From positions 186,001 to 250,000 of the forward strand of contig JAGDZO010000005.1 in the NCBI GenBank assembly GCA_049115815.1: a stretch of 64,000 bases of DNA, in the 5' to 3' direction. The stretch comes from Marinoscillum sp049115815. GTDB lineage: Bacteria > Bacteroidota > Bacteroidia > Cytophagales > Cyclobacteriaceae. Of this stretch, positions 26,566 to 36,400 are shown piece after piece; the first letter of the stretch is position 1, and each line of letters begins with the position of its first letter. The notes beneath the pieces are model-generated. The model worked only from the letters and a program-made list of their open reading frames with translations, was not told the DNA's origin and made no database searches. The position numbers and the translations under genes were made by a program.

Positions 26566-27113
26566 ACTGACTCAGTTTTGGAGGTGCCTGCAGGTTTTAC
26601 GTCTTTCCATGACGCACCACGTTTGATACTGAAAATAGTACCTATCGACACACCGAATTGCTTCGCAATCAATTTCACCCTGGTCTTTCTATTTGGATCG
26701 AGCATCATTTTTTTGATCACAGCTACTTGGGTTCGAGTCAACTTATTATTAGGTGTAAAGTCCTTGTTGTAAGTATAAGCTGACTTATGGGTTTTGGCCA
26801 TATGCACCTTAAATTCGTCCTTATCTACCCACTTTAGGTTGTAGGCTTCAGGATTTCCTTTGTTGTGGTCATTAAAAATTAGGTATGGTAAATTGTCAGG
26901 ATTTGGAACATACAGTTCGCCAACGATTTTATGGACATAGATCAATGTGTTTTTGCCATCCACCTTTCTAGTTGGTATGGCCCTGTAGCCCATGTTTTTG
27001 TAATGCTTAAGGAGTTTTGGAGGATCAAAATAGAGTGACTTCACTTCACCATAATTGCTGACCAAAAACTTATTTCTGATCTCTTCACTTTCCCAGACTT
27101 TCCATTCTTCCAT
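26562..27113 (-). CDS. NUMOD4-like DNA-binding protein with HTH
   Basis: 183-aa protein. The N-terminus EEWKVWESEEIRNKFLVSNYGEVKSL matches the NUMOD4 motif found next to HNH homing nucleases, and the middle (YVHKIVGELYVPNP, then FNDHNKGNPEAYNLKWV) resembles the HNH-associated fold with Asn-rich ends, although a complete catalytic His-Asn-His is not clear. The C-terminus (LTRTQVAVIKKMML, then LIAKQFGVSIGTIFSIKRG) is a helix-turn-helix. The ATG at 27113 is preferred over 27194. It may be a domesticated homing-type nuclease or a regulator. Confidence 0.65.
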   Translation of the reverse strand: MEEWKVWESEEIRNKFLVSNYGEVKSLYFDPPKLLKHYKNMGYRAIPTRKVDGKNTLIYVHKIVGELYVPNPDNLPYLIFNDHNKGNPEAYNLKWVDKDEFKVHMAKTHKSAYTYNKDFTPNNKLTRTQVAVIKKMMLDPNRKTRVKLIAKQFGVSIGTIFSIKRGASWKDVKPAGTSKTESV

Positions 27114-27170
27114 AAAGGAGACTTGATTAATTGACGCCCAAAAATACCCAAAATCTAACAACGGACAACA

Positions 27171-27199
27171 CAAAAAAAGGGCACCGTTTGGCACCCTTT
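27171..27199 (-). terminator. Rho-independent terminator of pgk
   Basis: Read on the minus strand, AAAGGGTGCC and GGTGCCCTTT form a 10-bp stem with two G-U pairs and an AAAC loop (27199-27176), followed by a run of T. It lies 27 bp after the pgk stop. Confidence 0.8.
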
Positions 27200-27225
27200 G
27201 ATTTCTATGAATTAACCATTATTCG

Positions 27226-28422
27226 TTATTCTTCCAAGGCAGCTACTCCTGGAAGTACTTTTCCTTCCATGTATTCGAGCAACGCTCCTCCTCCGGTACT
27301 CACATAAGATACGCGATCTCCATATCCCAGATTGTTGACGGCAGAAGCGGAATCTCCTCCTCCAATCAATGAAAAAGCTCCGTTTTCAGTGGCTTTCACC
27401 AATGATTGCGCTACAGCCTCTGTCCCAATAGCAAACTTCGGAAATTCGAAAACTCCCATAGGGCCATTCCATAATATCGTCTTGGAGTTTTCTATTGTCT
27501 CGGCAAACAACTTTACGGTTTCAGGACCTATATCCAACCCTTCCCAGTCGTCAGGGATTTCGCCAGATTTTACTGTCTGAGTGTTAGCATCTTTGGAGAA
27601 GTCATCCGCTATTACGGTATCCACAGGTAAAATAAGATTGACACCCTTGGCTTTTGCCTTAGCCTCCAATTCCTTGGTCAATTCCATTTTGTCCTCTTCC
27701 AAAAGAGACTTACCAATCTTGCCACCTTGTGCTTTGGAGAAAGTATATGACATACCACCTCCGATGATCAAGTTATCCGCTACATCTAGCAGCCTATCAA
27801 TAATCATGATTTTATCAGACACTTTGGCGCCTCCCATGATAGCCGTAAACGGCCTATTTGGTTCTCCCAATACTTTCTCAGCATTCGTAAGCTCTTGCTT
27901 CATTACATACCCGCAACACTTATCATCGAAATGCTTAGCAGCTATGGTGGTAGACGCATGAGCTCTGTGAGCAGTCCCAAATGCGTCGTTGACGTAGATA
28001 TCACCTAGGCTAGCAAGCTTCTCAGCGAAAGCCTCATCTCCCTTAGTTTCTTCCTTATAAAAACGAACATTCTCCAAAAGCAACACTTCGCCTGTAGCCA
28101 ATGATTGTGCTTTAGACACTGCTTGCTCACCTACACAGTCATCTGCAAAATGAACAGTCGTATCCAGTTTCTTACTGAGATCTGCTACAATATGTTTCAA
28201 GGAGAATTTCTCTTCAGGTCCAGCCTTTGGCCGGCCTAAATGGCTCATCAAAATCGCTGAACCACCTTCATCAATTATCTTCTTGATTGTAGGGATTGCT
28301 GCACGCAATCTTGTATCGTCAGTTATCTCACTATTCTCATTCAATGGCACGTTGAAGTCCACACGGATGAGTGCTTTTCTATTTCTAAAATTAAAATCGT
28401 CAATGGTTTTCATATCCGTCAA
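27226..28422 (-). CDS. pgk: Phosphoglycerate kinase
   Basis: 398-aa glycolytic enzyme converting 1,3-bisphosphoglycerate and ADP to 3-phosphoglycerate and ATP. Signatures are RVDFNVPLN near residue 20, SHLGRPK near 60, FGTAHRAHAS near 150, GGAKVSDK near 200 and the C-terminal nucleotide loop with GGGDSASAV near 350. Length is standard. It has a -7 promoter match upstream and a strong terminator downstream, so it is probably transcribed alone. Confidence 0.98.
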   Translation of the reverse strand: MTDMKTIDDFNFRNRKALIRVDFNVPLNENSEITDDTRLRAAIPTIKKIIDEGGSAILMSHLGRPKAGPEEKFSLKHIVADLSKKLDTTVHFADDCVGEQAVSKAQSLATGEVLLLENVRFYKEETKGDEAFAEKLASLGDIYVNDAFGTAHRAHASTTIAAKHFDDKCCGYVMKQELTNAEKVLGEPNRPFTAIMGGAKVSDKIMIIDRLLDVADNLIIGGGMSYTFSKAQGGKIGKSLLEEDKMELTKELEAKAKAKGVNLILPVDTVIADDFSKDANTQTVKSGEIPDDWEGLDIGPETVKLFAETIENSKTILWNGPMGVFEFPKFAIGTEAVAQSLVKATENGAFSLIGGGDSASAVNNLGYGDRVSYVSTGGGALLEYMEGKVLPGVAALEE

Positions 28423-28459
28423 TTTTGGATGAAAAATTATGTTTCTCTATTTGCGATCG

Positions 28460-28467
28460 CAAAGTTA
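28460..28467 (-). promoter_or_regulatory. Candidate -7 element of pgk
   Basis: TAACTTTG on the minus strand matches TAnnTTTG exactly, 38 bp before the pgk ATG. No clear -33 TTG at the usual distance was found, and the upstream part would lie in the end of the Sua5 gene. Confidence 0.4.
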
Positions 28468-28475
28468 GCAATTAC

Positions 28476-29435
28476 TTAATTCGATGCGGCCCTTTTTAAC
28501 CGATCATTGATAGCTGCTCCCAAACCTAACTCAGGGAATATCTCGGCAAAAATTATATCCAAGCCCAAATTATCCATCTGCCTCAATGCTCCAAATAGCC
28601 TATTAGCTGCTTCATCCATATCACCTCTCTCCGAAAGGATTATCTGACGGTCAATGCCCAGACCAGCATATCGCTTGCTAAATGAAATGACACCAAAATT
28701 TTTGTTGATATTTTTCTCAATAAGCTCTTCAACATTACCCCTTACCAAAGGTGTGCGAGGTGCATAATGTGATTTCAGCATTCCTGGAGCTGAAGGGTTA
28801 GAACTCACGTTAATGTTCAATTTGACAGGGCCAATAACTGACTCTATCTGCTCTATCCTCATGCCGCCCAAACGATGGATGACTGGTTTGTGGTTTTGGT
28901 CAAATCCCAAAATGGTGGATTCCAAACCAATGGTACACGCACCTCCATCAAGAATATATGGTATCAAGTCTCCCAATTGATCTTGCACATGTCCAGCGGT
29001 GGTAGGTGATATGTAGCCAAATGGATTGGCACTGGGTGAGGCCAAGGGAAATTCTAGGCTTGACAGCAATTCGGAAGTCAACGGATGATTAGGTATACGT
29101 ACCGCTACATAAGGCAAACCCGATGTGAGTAAATCAGGAACGTGCGCTTTCTTTTCCAGAAGTAAAGTCAATGGTCCAGGCCAAAAGGTTTTTCCCAATT
29201 CCAAAAGCTCATCTGGAATCTGAGTGACAAGATTCTTGACTTTATCTAATGAATCCGTGTGAGCAATCAATGGGTCAAATTTTGGTCGATTCTTCACTCT
29301 AAAAATTTCCAAAATAGCAGACTCGTTAAGCGCATTTCCTGCGAGCCCGTAAACAGTCTCGGTAGGGATAGCCACCAGTTGTCCCTCTTCCAAAAGGCTC
29401 TTCGCCTTGATTAAATCTTTCCCTGTTTCTGCCAT
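28476..29435 (-). CDS. L-threonylcarbamoyladenylate synthase (Sua5 type)
   Basis: 319-aa enzyme that makes threonylcarbamoyl-AMP from threonine, bicarbonate and ATP for the t6A modification of ANN-decoding tRNAs. The N-terminal YrdC domain shows AIPTETVYGLAGNA, then KNRPKFDPLIAH and LASPSANPFGYISPTTAGHV. A C-terminal Sua5 domain of about 110 residues follows (SAPGMLKSHYAPRTPL), so this is Sua5 and not the short TsaC. The ATG at 29435 gives the usual N-terminus; a start at 29483 would add 16 residues. Confidence 0.93.
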   Translation of the reverse strand: MAETGKDLIKAKSLLEEGQLVAIPTETVYGLAGNALNESAILEIFRVKNRPKFDPLIAHTDSLDKVKNLVTQIPDELLELGKTFWPGPLTLLLEKKAHVPDLLTSGLPYVAVRIPNHPLTSELLSSLEFPLASPSANPFGYISPTTAGHVQDQLGDLIPYILDGGACTIGLESTILGFDQNHKPVIHRLGGMRIEQIESVIGPVKLNINVSSNPSAPGMLKSHYAPRTPLVRGNVEELIEKNINKNFGVISFSKRYAGLGIDRQIILSERGDMDEAANRLFGALRQMDNLGLDIIFAEIFPELGLGAAINDRLKRAASN

Positions 29436-29533
29436 TGATTGTTGATACAATTCTGCCCCAAAGTTATTGACTAGTTGATACACCTACATATATTTACTAT
29501 ACCAAATAGCTATTCTCTAAAACTCAGAATAAA

Positions 29534-29689
29534 ATGAACAGAAGTACTCGAAATCTTATCAGACTTGTATCTATCATCATAGTGTTAGCTTTAGTCTTGA
29601 TGGAATTAGACGTGATTCCCAACTTGCTCAATTATAAATTTTGGTTCATGGTAGCTGCGTATGCACTGACCATGATTACTTACAAATAA
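29534..29689 (+). CDS. 51-aa membrane protein
   Basis: Small ORF, ATG at 29534 to TAA at 29687-29689. The protein has a basic N-terminus (MNRSTRNLIR), a hydrophobic helix (LVSIIIVLALVLMEL), a short turn (DVIPNLLNY) and a second helix (FWFMVAAYALTMITY). It stands in the divergent-to-convergent gap between the Sua5 gene and the T9SS gene, which would otherwise be empty. The two-helix hairpin with a positive start is typical of genuine small membrane proteins. Function unknown. Confidence 0.65.
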   Translation: MNRSTRNLIRLVSIIIVLALVLMELDVIPNLLNYKFWFMVAAYALTMITYK

Positions 29690-29693
29690 CCAC

Positions 29694-32510
29694 TTAAGGT
29701 TTATATATTATCCTTTTGGTGGATTGTTTGCGGTCAAATGTAAGCACACAGAAGTATACTCCAGCTCGTAGTTTCGTGCCAGTAGAATTGGTTCCATCCC
29801 AAAACACACGATTGTCCCCCTTAAACTGGCGTCCAAGCAACAGGTTACGAACTAATCGGCCCTTGTCATCAAAAATGTCTATTCGGGCGAGACCATCTTG
29901 TGGCAATGAATAATCTATCACCGTCCTATCTGTGAATGGGTTAGGATAATTCTGTGTCAATATAAGTTCATCAGACACGGTAGGCTGATTTTCAAATGGC
30001 CTAGCACCCTCCAGAAAGCTTTGGAATGTTCCGTTCCCATGTGAAGCCACCACCAAACGACCGTCAATATCCCGATAGTCAAGCATGGTAATGACAGCAC
30101 TGCCAATCAAATCTTCACCTTCTTTTACCCATTGATCAGTGTCATTAAAAGTTCTTTCCAAGCTATACAAGCCCGTAGATGTTCCTACGAAATAGGTTAT
30201 CCCACCAGTAAGCGGCACTACCTCCACCCATCTCACACTTGGCCCATATCCAGTACCATCTTCAGTTTCTTCTAGATTAAAGCTGACATCCACAAAAGTC
30301 TCTCCCCCATCAGTAGTTTCAAAAACTGACCGTACACCATAGTTCGAAAAAACTACAACAAAATGATCTGCATTCTCTGGGTTCGCTGAGATGGAGTTGA
30401 TATAACTATTTTCAGGAAATACAGATGATGTAATGACGGAAACAGAGTCTATAAGCGCATCGGAAGCATTGTGTACTTTAACGATTGCTGGCAAAGAGTG
30501 AAATACTCCGGCTAGTAATATGTCTTCTGACCTACAGATCTCAAGAGTTGTATAATTAGCAGCCCCCACCCTACTATCTTCTACAATATCCCAGTTGACA
30601 GGTGTCGAACTTTGCGATCCAGTAGGAATCTGAGCCAAATTCTCATTTCGCCAAATCACGTTACCCCCAAGCAAAAACATCCGGTTCGGATTGTTTGGAT
30701 CTAAAACATAAGGATTAATAAATAAATAGTTTTCCCTGTCGTCACCTGCCGCACCTGACGGATCTACCCTTGCGAAGCTTGATAGGGAGTAGTTGCTATT
30801 CAGCGTAAGTCGATATATCTGAGCCTTCTGAAAAGATACATACAAGAAATCTCGATTTGGCGTGATGGCACAATACGCCCCATCCCCTCCGAGCAGTCTA
30901 TTCCAAGCGGGATTTGATCCCAATCCATCTCGGAAATAGCTTCCATTATCCTGTAGTCCTCCTAATATTTCACTTGTGGCTTCATCATGACGCTGGGCGA
31001 TTGTATAAAATTGCGAGCTTAGGTAGCCACTATTTCTACTCGTCCATCTGACTGAATCTGCGGTAATCGTACTGCTCACTCTTATCCCACCATCTGTTGC
31101 AGAAATAACACTTGAAGGATCTGATGGCATGAAGAGCAAAGCATGCTGGTCTGCATAGTGGCCTGTATAAATAGAATTATCATTTTTTGGATCATAGCCT
31201 CCAATCCATTTGGTGTTGTTCGAAGAAGAAAAACCATCGGTAGACCTGTATAGATTAGTGCCGCCAATAAACACTAGGTCATCGTTTTCAGGATGAACTT
31301 CCATCACCATATTGTAACCAGTCTGGCTATCAAAATCTCCAAGCGATCCACCAAAAGCAGGAATGTTTTGAGTGAGATTCTGCCAAGTACCCTTCAATTC
31401 GCCACCAGTCAATGAACTCACGTTATACTTCCATAAATAAGCATCTACCTCACCTTGTGTAAGAAAATACACTTCATTTTCATCTTGATTTACTCCTATT
31501 ACCGTTCGTTCTTGATAAGCTGGCAATCCAAAGGGTGTAATATCCTGCCAATTAATACCATCCACCGAAAAGTAAAACCCAGCCGGAGAAGCGGTCTCAT
31601 CCGAAATAGAACTTGCGCTGCTCAAAGCAGCGAAAAAATTACCACTTTTAGTTTGCTTCAAACTCGTATAAAAGGAAGCATTAATCAGATTAATATCTTC
31701 ATTATCCTCTAGTCCCAGAAGATCTGTCCCCAATGTTGTCTCCCAGGTCACTCCACCATCAATAGACCTCAGAACGCCCCCAAATGCGGCGACCAATATT
31801 TCGTCTTGAGAGGTGTTTTTTGTACTTACCTCAAGATTCCAAATGTATTGAAAAGCGCTATTGAAACGATCGGGAGTTTTATCTTCCAATGTAGAAGGCA
31901 AAACCTGCCAGGATTCACCATTGTCGCTAGAGTGATAAATACCCGCTCCTCGGTATGGAGCAAGACTGGCTCTGGCCGAATTTCCTACAAGCTCACCCGT
32001 TCCAAAATACCAATTATCTTCCTTGCCCGCCCTTCGATCTTGACTCAGGCAGGACACACTATTGCGAATGGTCGGATCAGATGTTCTTCGCCAATTACTC
32101 CCACCATCGGTTGATTTCCAAATACCTCCAGATACTCCTCCAGCAATGATTGTTGCTTCATTTCGTATATCTATAGCTACCCCGCGAGTCCTCCCGCCAA
32201 CATTAGAAGGCCCTGCCAGATCAAAAGTAGAAGCCTGAGTGCGGAAATTGCTTTGACCTTCCCAAGACACCTTAGAAGGAATTAACCTTGAAAAAGCAAG
32301 TTCTTTTGACCTCACATTCAAAGGCACCTTACCTGTGCTTGGATCCGTCAGCATCATCTCTTCATAGGAGGCTCTGGCTATCGGGTTTTCTTTGGTGGAA
32401 ATACTCGAAGGCTTATCGACAAAAAGCAATGGATATTCCACTACCGTGGACTCTTTCCGAAGGAAGCCAAATACGAGAAATAAGAAAAATATGAAGGGAT
32501 ACGATCGCAC
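29694..32510 (-). CDS. T9SS-secreted BNR/sortilin-like repeat protein
   Basis: 938-aa secreted protein. It begins with GTG at 32510 and a hydrophobic signal (YPFIFFLFLVFGFL). The body contains repeated Asp-box/BNR-like strands (SGGIWKSTDGGSNWRRTSD, IYHSSDNGESWQVLPS, LRSIDGGVTWETT, VFETTDGGETFVDV) forming a Vps10/sialidase-like beta-propeller. The C-terminus (about 850-938) is a T9SS type A sorting domain: LTQNYPNPFTDRTVIDYSLP, IDIFDDKGRLVRNLL, LRAGVYFCVLTF. Sialidase activity is not implied. Its start overlaps the stop of the upstream gene (TAGTG), so the two are coupled. Confidence 0.88.
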   Translation of the reverse strand: MRSYPFIFFLFLVFGFLRKESTVVEYPLLFVDKPSSISTKENPIARASYEEMMLTDPSTGKVPLNVRSKELAFSRLIPSKVSWEGQSNFRTQASTFDLAGPSNVGGRTRGVAIDIRNEATIIAGGVSGGIWKSTDGGSNWRRTSDPTIRNSVSCLSQDRRAGKEDNWYFGTGELVGNSARASLAPYRGAGIYHSSDNGESWQVLPSTLEDKTPDRFNSAFQYIWNLEVSTKNTSQDEILVAAFGGVLRSIDGGVTWETTLGTDLLGLEDNEDINLINASFYTSLKQTKSGNFFAALSSASSISDETASPAGFYFSVDGINWQDITPFGLPAYQERTVIGVNQDENEVYFLTQGEVDAYLWKYNVSSLTGGELKGTWQNLTQNIPAFGGSLGDFDSQTGYNMVMEVHPENDDLVFIGGTNLYRSTDGFSSSNNTKWIGGYDPKNDNSIYTGHYADQHALLFMPSDPSSVISATDGGIRVSSTITADSVRWTSRNSGYLSSQFYTIAQRHDEATSEILGGLQDNGSYFRDGLGSNPAWNRLLGGDGAYCAITPNRDFLYVSFQKAQIYRLTLNSNYSLSSFARVDPSGAAGDDRENYLFINPYVLDPNNPNRMFLLGGNVIWRNENLAQIPTGSQSSTPVNWDIVEDSRVGAANYTTLEICRSEDILLAGVFHSLPAIVKVHNASDALIDSVSVITSSVFPENSYINSISANPENADHFVVVFSNYGVRSVFETTDGGETFVDVSFNLEETEDGTGYGPSVRWVEVVPLTGGITYFVGTSTGLYSLERTFNDTDQWVKEGEDLIGSAVITMLDYRDIDGRLVVASHGNGTFQSFLEGARPFENQPTVSDELILTQNYPNPFTDRTVIDYSLPQDGLARIDIFDDKGRLVRNLLLGRQFKGDNRVFWDGTNSTGTKLRAGVYFCVLTFDRKQSTKRIIYKP

Positions 32511-32878
32511 TATTCGATCACTGTATTGACCTTGTTGAGTCTTCCTTCCTGAAGCTTATCTGTCCGCACACCTTCTCCGTCATTGTTCATATCACCCTTG
32601 CGAGCATCTATGAAATAATGGATTGGCTTCACATCATCAAATGTGATTCTCCCTTTCTTATCTGTAATTCCTTCAGCTACAGGATTCTCACCGTTTCTAT
32701 ACTCCTCTTGGTCTTTGTAAATCACCACAGTCACCCCTTCGGTTATATTACCTAAGCCATCCAGCACTGTAATCCTGAGTTTAGTGGGTAGCAATTGATC
32801 CTCAGCAGAAGTAGAATTAAAAGAGCTGGTTCCTAAAAATATTAATGCAATCAGAGTCAAAAATGCGAAATTCTTCAT
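32510..32878 (-). CDS. Secreted prealbumin/SpaA-like small protein
   Basis: 122-aa exported protein with signal peptide MKNFAFLTLIALIFLGTSSF. The mature part (KLRITVLDGLGNITEGVTVV, then GITDKKGRITFDDV) is the beta-sandwich pattern of carboxypeptidase-regulatory or prealbumin-like domains used for binding or structure. It is co-translated with the downstream T9SS protein through a one-base overlap, so it may work with it at the cell surface. No enzymatic motif. Confidence 0.7.
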   Translation of the reverse strand: MKNFAFLTLIALIFLGTSSFNSTSAEDQLLPTKLRITVLDGLGNITEGVTVVIYKDQEEYRNGENPVAEGITDKKGRITFDDVKPIHYFIDARKGDMNNDGEGVRTDKLQEGRLNKVNTVIE

Positions 32879-32898
32879 GTAGTTATTAGATTTATATT

Positions 32899-33486
32899 CT
32901 ATCCAAATTCAAACAAATATTCGGCCAAAACATCAAAGTTCACAGGTTTCTTATACGATCGATCGCTATAGGTGTTCGCAACAAATTTAAGATAACTTGG
33001 AACATCATTGACCGAAATCAATTCAATCAAAATATTACCATAACCTTGTTCAGAAACCACACCTGACGACTTTTGTTTGGGTTTCAGGTAGTGTTTCTCA
33101 ACGGCCTCTACAAAATCTCCCTTATCGGTAATGGTGAGGTCGCTGTTAGATCTTTTGTAGCCCATGATTTCTACACGCTCCGCTATCCAATCAAAGAAAA
33201 ATTGAAATTGCTGACGATCCAAACGCTCATTGAATGAAATGGCGAAACCATTGGATTGAGAGCTATTGAAAATGTGAACATCGGGATCACCAATCTTATT
33301 CTCTAGCTTCAAATAATAAGAATCTGACACTCTTTTCAGGAATATCTGTGGCGCATCAGATTGAACCCAATCCAAGTAATCGTGCCTGTAGGCATCACTC
33401 CTTTTTAAGATTTCAAAAGTCAAAATCTTATGCTCCTTTTTTCCCTTGGGAAAAAGGCCTTCATAAATCTGATCAAAAAATGTCAT
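32899..33486 (-). CDS. Unknown 195-aa cytosolic protein
   Basis: Not recognised. No signal peptide or membrane segment. Mixed alpha/beta composition, with FFDQIYEGLFPKGKKEHKIL at the start, aromatic-rich strands (DVHIFNSSQSNGFAISF) in the middle, and KPVNFDVLAEYLFEFG at the end. It lies one base after the stop of the large T9SS type B gene and 20 bp before the prealbumin-like gene, in one minus-strand run (37714 to 29694), so it is probably part of the same transcript. Confidence 0.6.
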   Translation of the reverse strand: MTFFDQIYEGLFPKGKKEHKILTFEILKRSDAYRHDYLDWVQSDAPQIFLKRVSDSYYLKLENKIGDPDVHIFNSSQSNGFAISFNERLDRQQFQFFFDWIAERVEIMGYKRSNSDLTITDKGDFVEAVEKHYLKPKQKSSGVVSEQGYGNILIELISVNDVPSYLKFVANTYSDRSYKKPVNFDVLAEYLFEFG

Positions 33487-33487
33487 G

Positions 33488-36400
33488 CTATTTCACAACT
33501 GTAACGGAGCCCAACTGTTCGATAGTTCCCAATTCAGGTTCTAGTGAACTGGTAAAAAGAATTCTATAAGCGTACGTTCCCAAAAGAACCTCTTCTCTTA
33601 CAAAATCACCCGCCCATCTGAAATTCTTATCGTCTGAATAAAAAACCACGTCTCCCCATCGATTGAGGATATAAATCTCAAATTGATCTACAAACTCATT
33701 GGGAAACAAGAACCATTCATCATTCAACCCATTGCCATTTGGACTAAATGCATTTGGTGCAAATATGGTCCTGTAGCATTCCGTGGATACGCTCAGTTGT
33801 ACAGTATCTATTTGGAGACAGTTGGGTGGATTGAGATCGCGCACTTCCACATAATAAATTCCGCTATCAAGATCATCTATTGCATATCTTGACGAAAACA
33901 AATCATCAGTTGCCGTAAAAACAGTATCGCCTAATTCACTAAATACATTGACATTGATCCGTGAAGGTATTCGCTGATTGAAATTGATCACGATATCGCT
34001 ATTGCGGGCACATTCGTTGATCCCAACAGCTTCCATATCAAAAGGTGCATTGTCTTCGAGTTGTATCAACTGCTGGGTATTACATCCGGTTACAGCATTT
34101 TCAACTCTTGCTGTGTAGGTGCCTGCAGCCAATCCCGTAAAAGCCGGAGTTTCCCCAGGCCCATCAAAAGTCAATCTATCAGTAACTATAGGCTCTTCAA
34201 GTGAATAAATAAAGGCTCCTGTACTACTAATGTTCAAACTAAAGGCTCCATCGGATTCACCACAATTTGGAGTAACTATACCCGCCTGACTGTACTCTGG
34301 TGATGGCTGAATCGTGACCTGAATCGTATCCCTATAGGTACACCCAGATATATCATTGGTGACCTCAGCGATATAGGTATAATCTCCAGCCCCTACATTG
34401 TAGATGGCATGTGTACGCTGATCTCCGACCAACGTGCCATTTCTATACCAGGCATACGTAGGACCTGGGTCATTGGTGTCCAGTACAAGTGAATCATCTG
34501 CACAAATAAGCCGATCTAAGCCTAGATCGATAAACGATTCATCCTCCCCAATGAATACAGACAAGGTATCTGAACCACACCCATCAGAATTAATGATAGC
34601 CACATCTACTATAGTCGGCTCAAAGAATGTCACAGATCTGGTAGTATCTCCTGTAGACCAGTAATAGCTAAAATTGGGCTCATCCACATTCCATGCAGAC
34701 AGTGTTACAAATGATCCGCATAATGAGGTATCCGTAGGGACAGTAGGTATCTGAGGAATATTAAATACATCTAAAGTATCTGTGAAAATACTATCAGTAT
34801 CACAGCGATTGCTCAAAGTCAATTGCACGATATACGTACCAGGCCTTTGGTATACATGTATGGGGTTTTGTTCGTTGGAGATCATTGTGGTATCCCCGAA
34901 ATCCCATATGTAATTTTCAATGCTATTGTCTCTTCCCGTGGCTGTGAATGAAGTTGGTTGCCCGGCACAGGCTATCTGGGTAGTGATACCCGGAAGTGGA
35001 GGTGAGGAAGCTACCTGCTGACTAAAATTAGGCAATCCCAATCTGGAAGTCCTACCGAGTAAATCCACTCCTAAGTCTACATAACCAGAAGATGCGTCAT
35101 CTCCTCCTGGTGAATTGATAGAGCCTACTTGAGTCTGGCCATCGATCGCTACATATATGACTCCATCTGGACCCATCTGCAGCGCCCCATATCCACCCAA
35201 TGTGGTATTGGGTATCTCAAATTTGGTCGCCATAATATCGGCTTCTGGATTATCGGAATTAAGACTGTCCAAATCATACTGCAAAATCTTTGCTCCAGTG
35301 CTGACATACATTTTCAGACCATCTCCAGAGAACTCTAAACCATACGCTTGATCAGTTTCTTGAATATCTATCACTCGAGAATTGCTCAGACCTCCTGTAA
35401 TATTATCAAAATCAAGTATATCTACTTGATTAGGACTACCTGGAATCACCGTAGCTACCAAATTTGCCCCAGGAGCAAATTTCATGTAGCCCGTTGCATT
35501 GGGTTCTTTTTGAAAGATATGAGCCTCACCTGCAGCTGAATGTACAGCATTTGTTATCCCATTGTTGTTGACTTGATACGCTCGATAATGCCTGTTACCA
35601 TATTCATGCCCCAACAACCAAGGTGTCCCTGTAAATCCGGAAGCCGTAACTCGCTCGGTACTGCATTCGATAATTGGAATATTCTTGACCGAAACTTTTC
35701 CCCGCGCCCTATCCGCTTTCATATCCACAATCGACACTTTTAAATTAAAGGAGAAATCGCCATAGACTTCTTCTGAAGTGAATACATAAAACATGGTATT
35801 ATCACCTGTAAAAGGCAATATCATAGCAGATTGTGCAGCCGTACTATCTCCCCCAATATTTGTCCCATTGACCATGACAAGATGTTCTTTATTCCATACA
35901 GTGGTTCCATTGGTATAAAACAACAGTTCTCCATTCTGATCAGACATAGTGGCGCACCCTTCGTCTGATTGAAGCATTCCGTCTAACAAAGCCGAAGGTG
36001 GGGTGGTATTAAAATCCAAACCAGCTAAATCTCCAAAATACCATTGATTGAAAACTTGCCGCTGCACCCCATATTCAGTCACTATTATATCGTCAAACGA
36101 CGTGCAACCAGATGGACCGACCACTTCCACCCAATATGTCCCGGCTGTATCTACCTGTATGGTCTGGGTAGTATCTCCTGTGCTCCAAAGCCAGCTAAGT
36201 CCCGTGCCTGCATCCAATGGCAATACCTCATCCACACATATGGTAGTGTCATTACCAAGATCAACCGCAGTAGACGTATCGCTGGCTATAATATCTACGG
36301 GCAGTGAAAGCTGCTGAAATCTATCATCCAGTTCTACGGTCAATGTAACCATACCGCCAAATGCTCCCGAGTAGGTATGAATAGCTACTGGACCCTGGCC

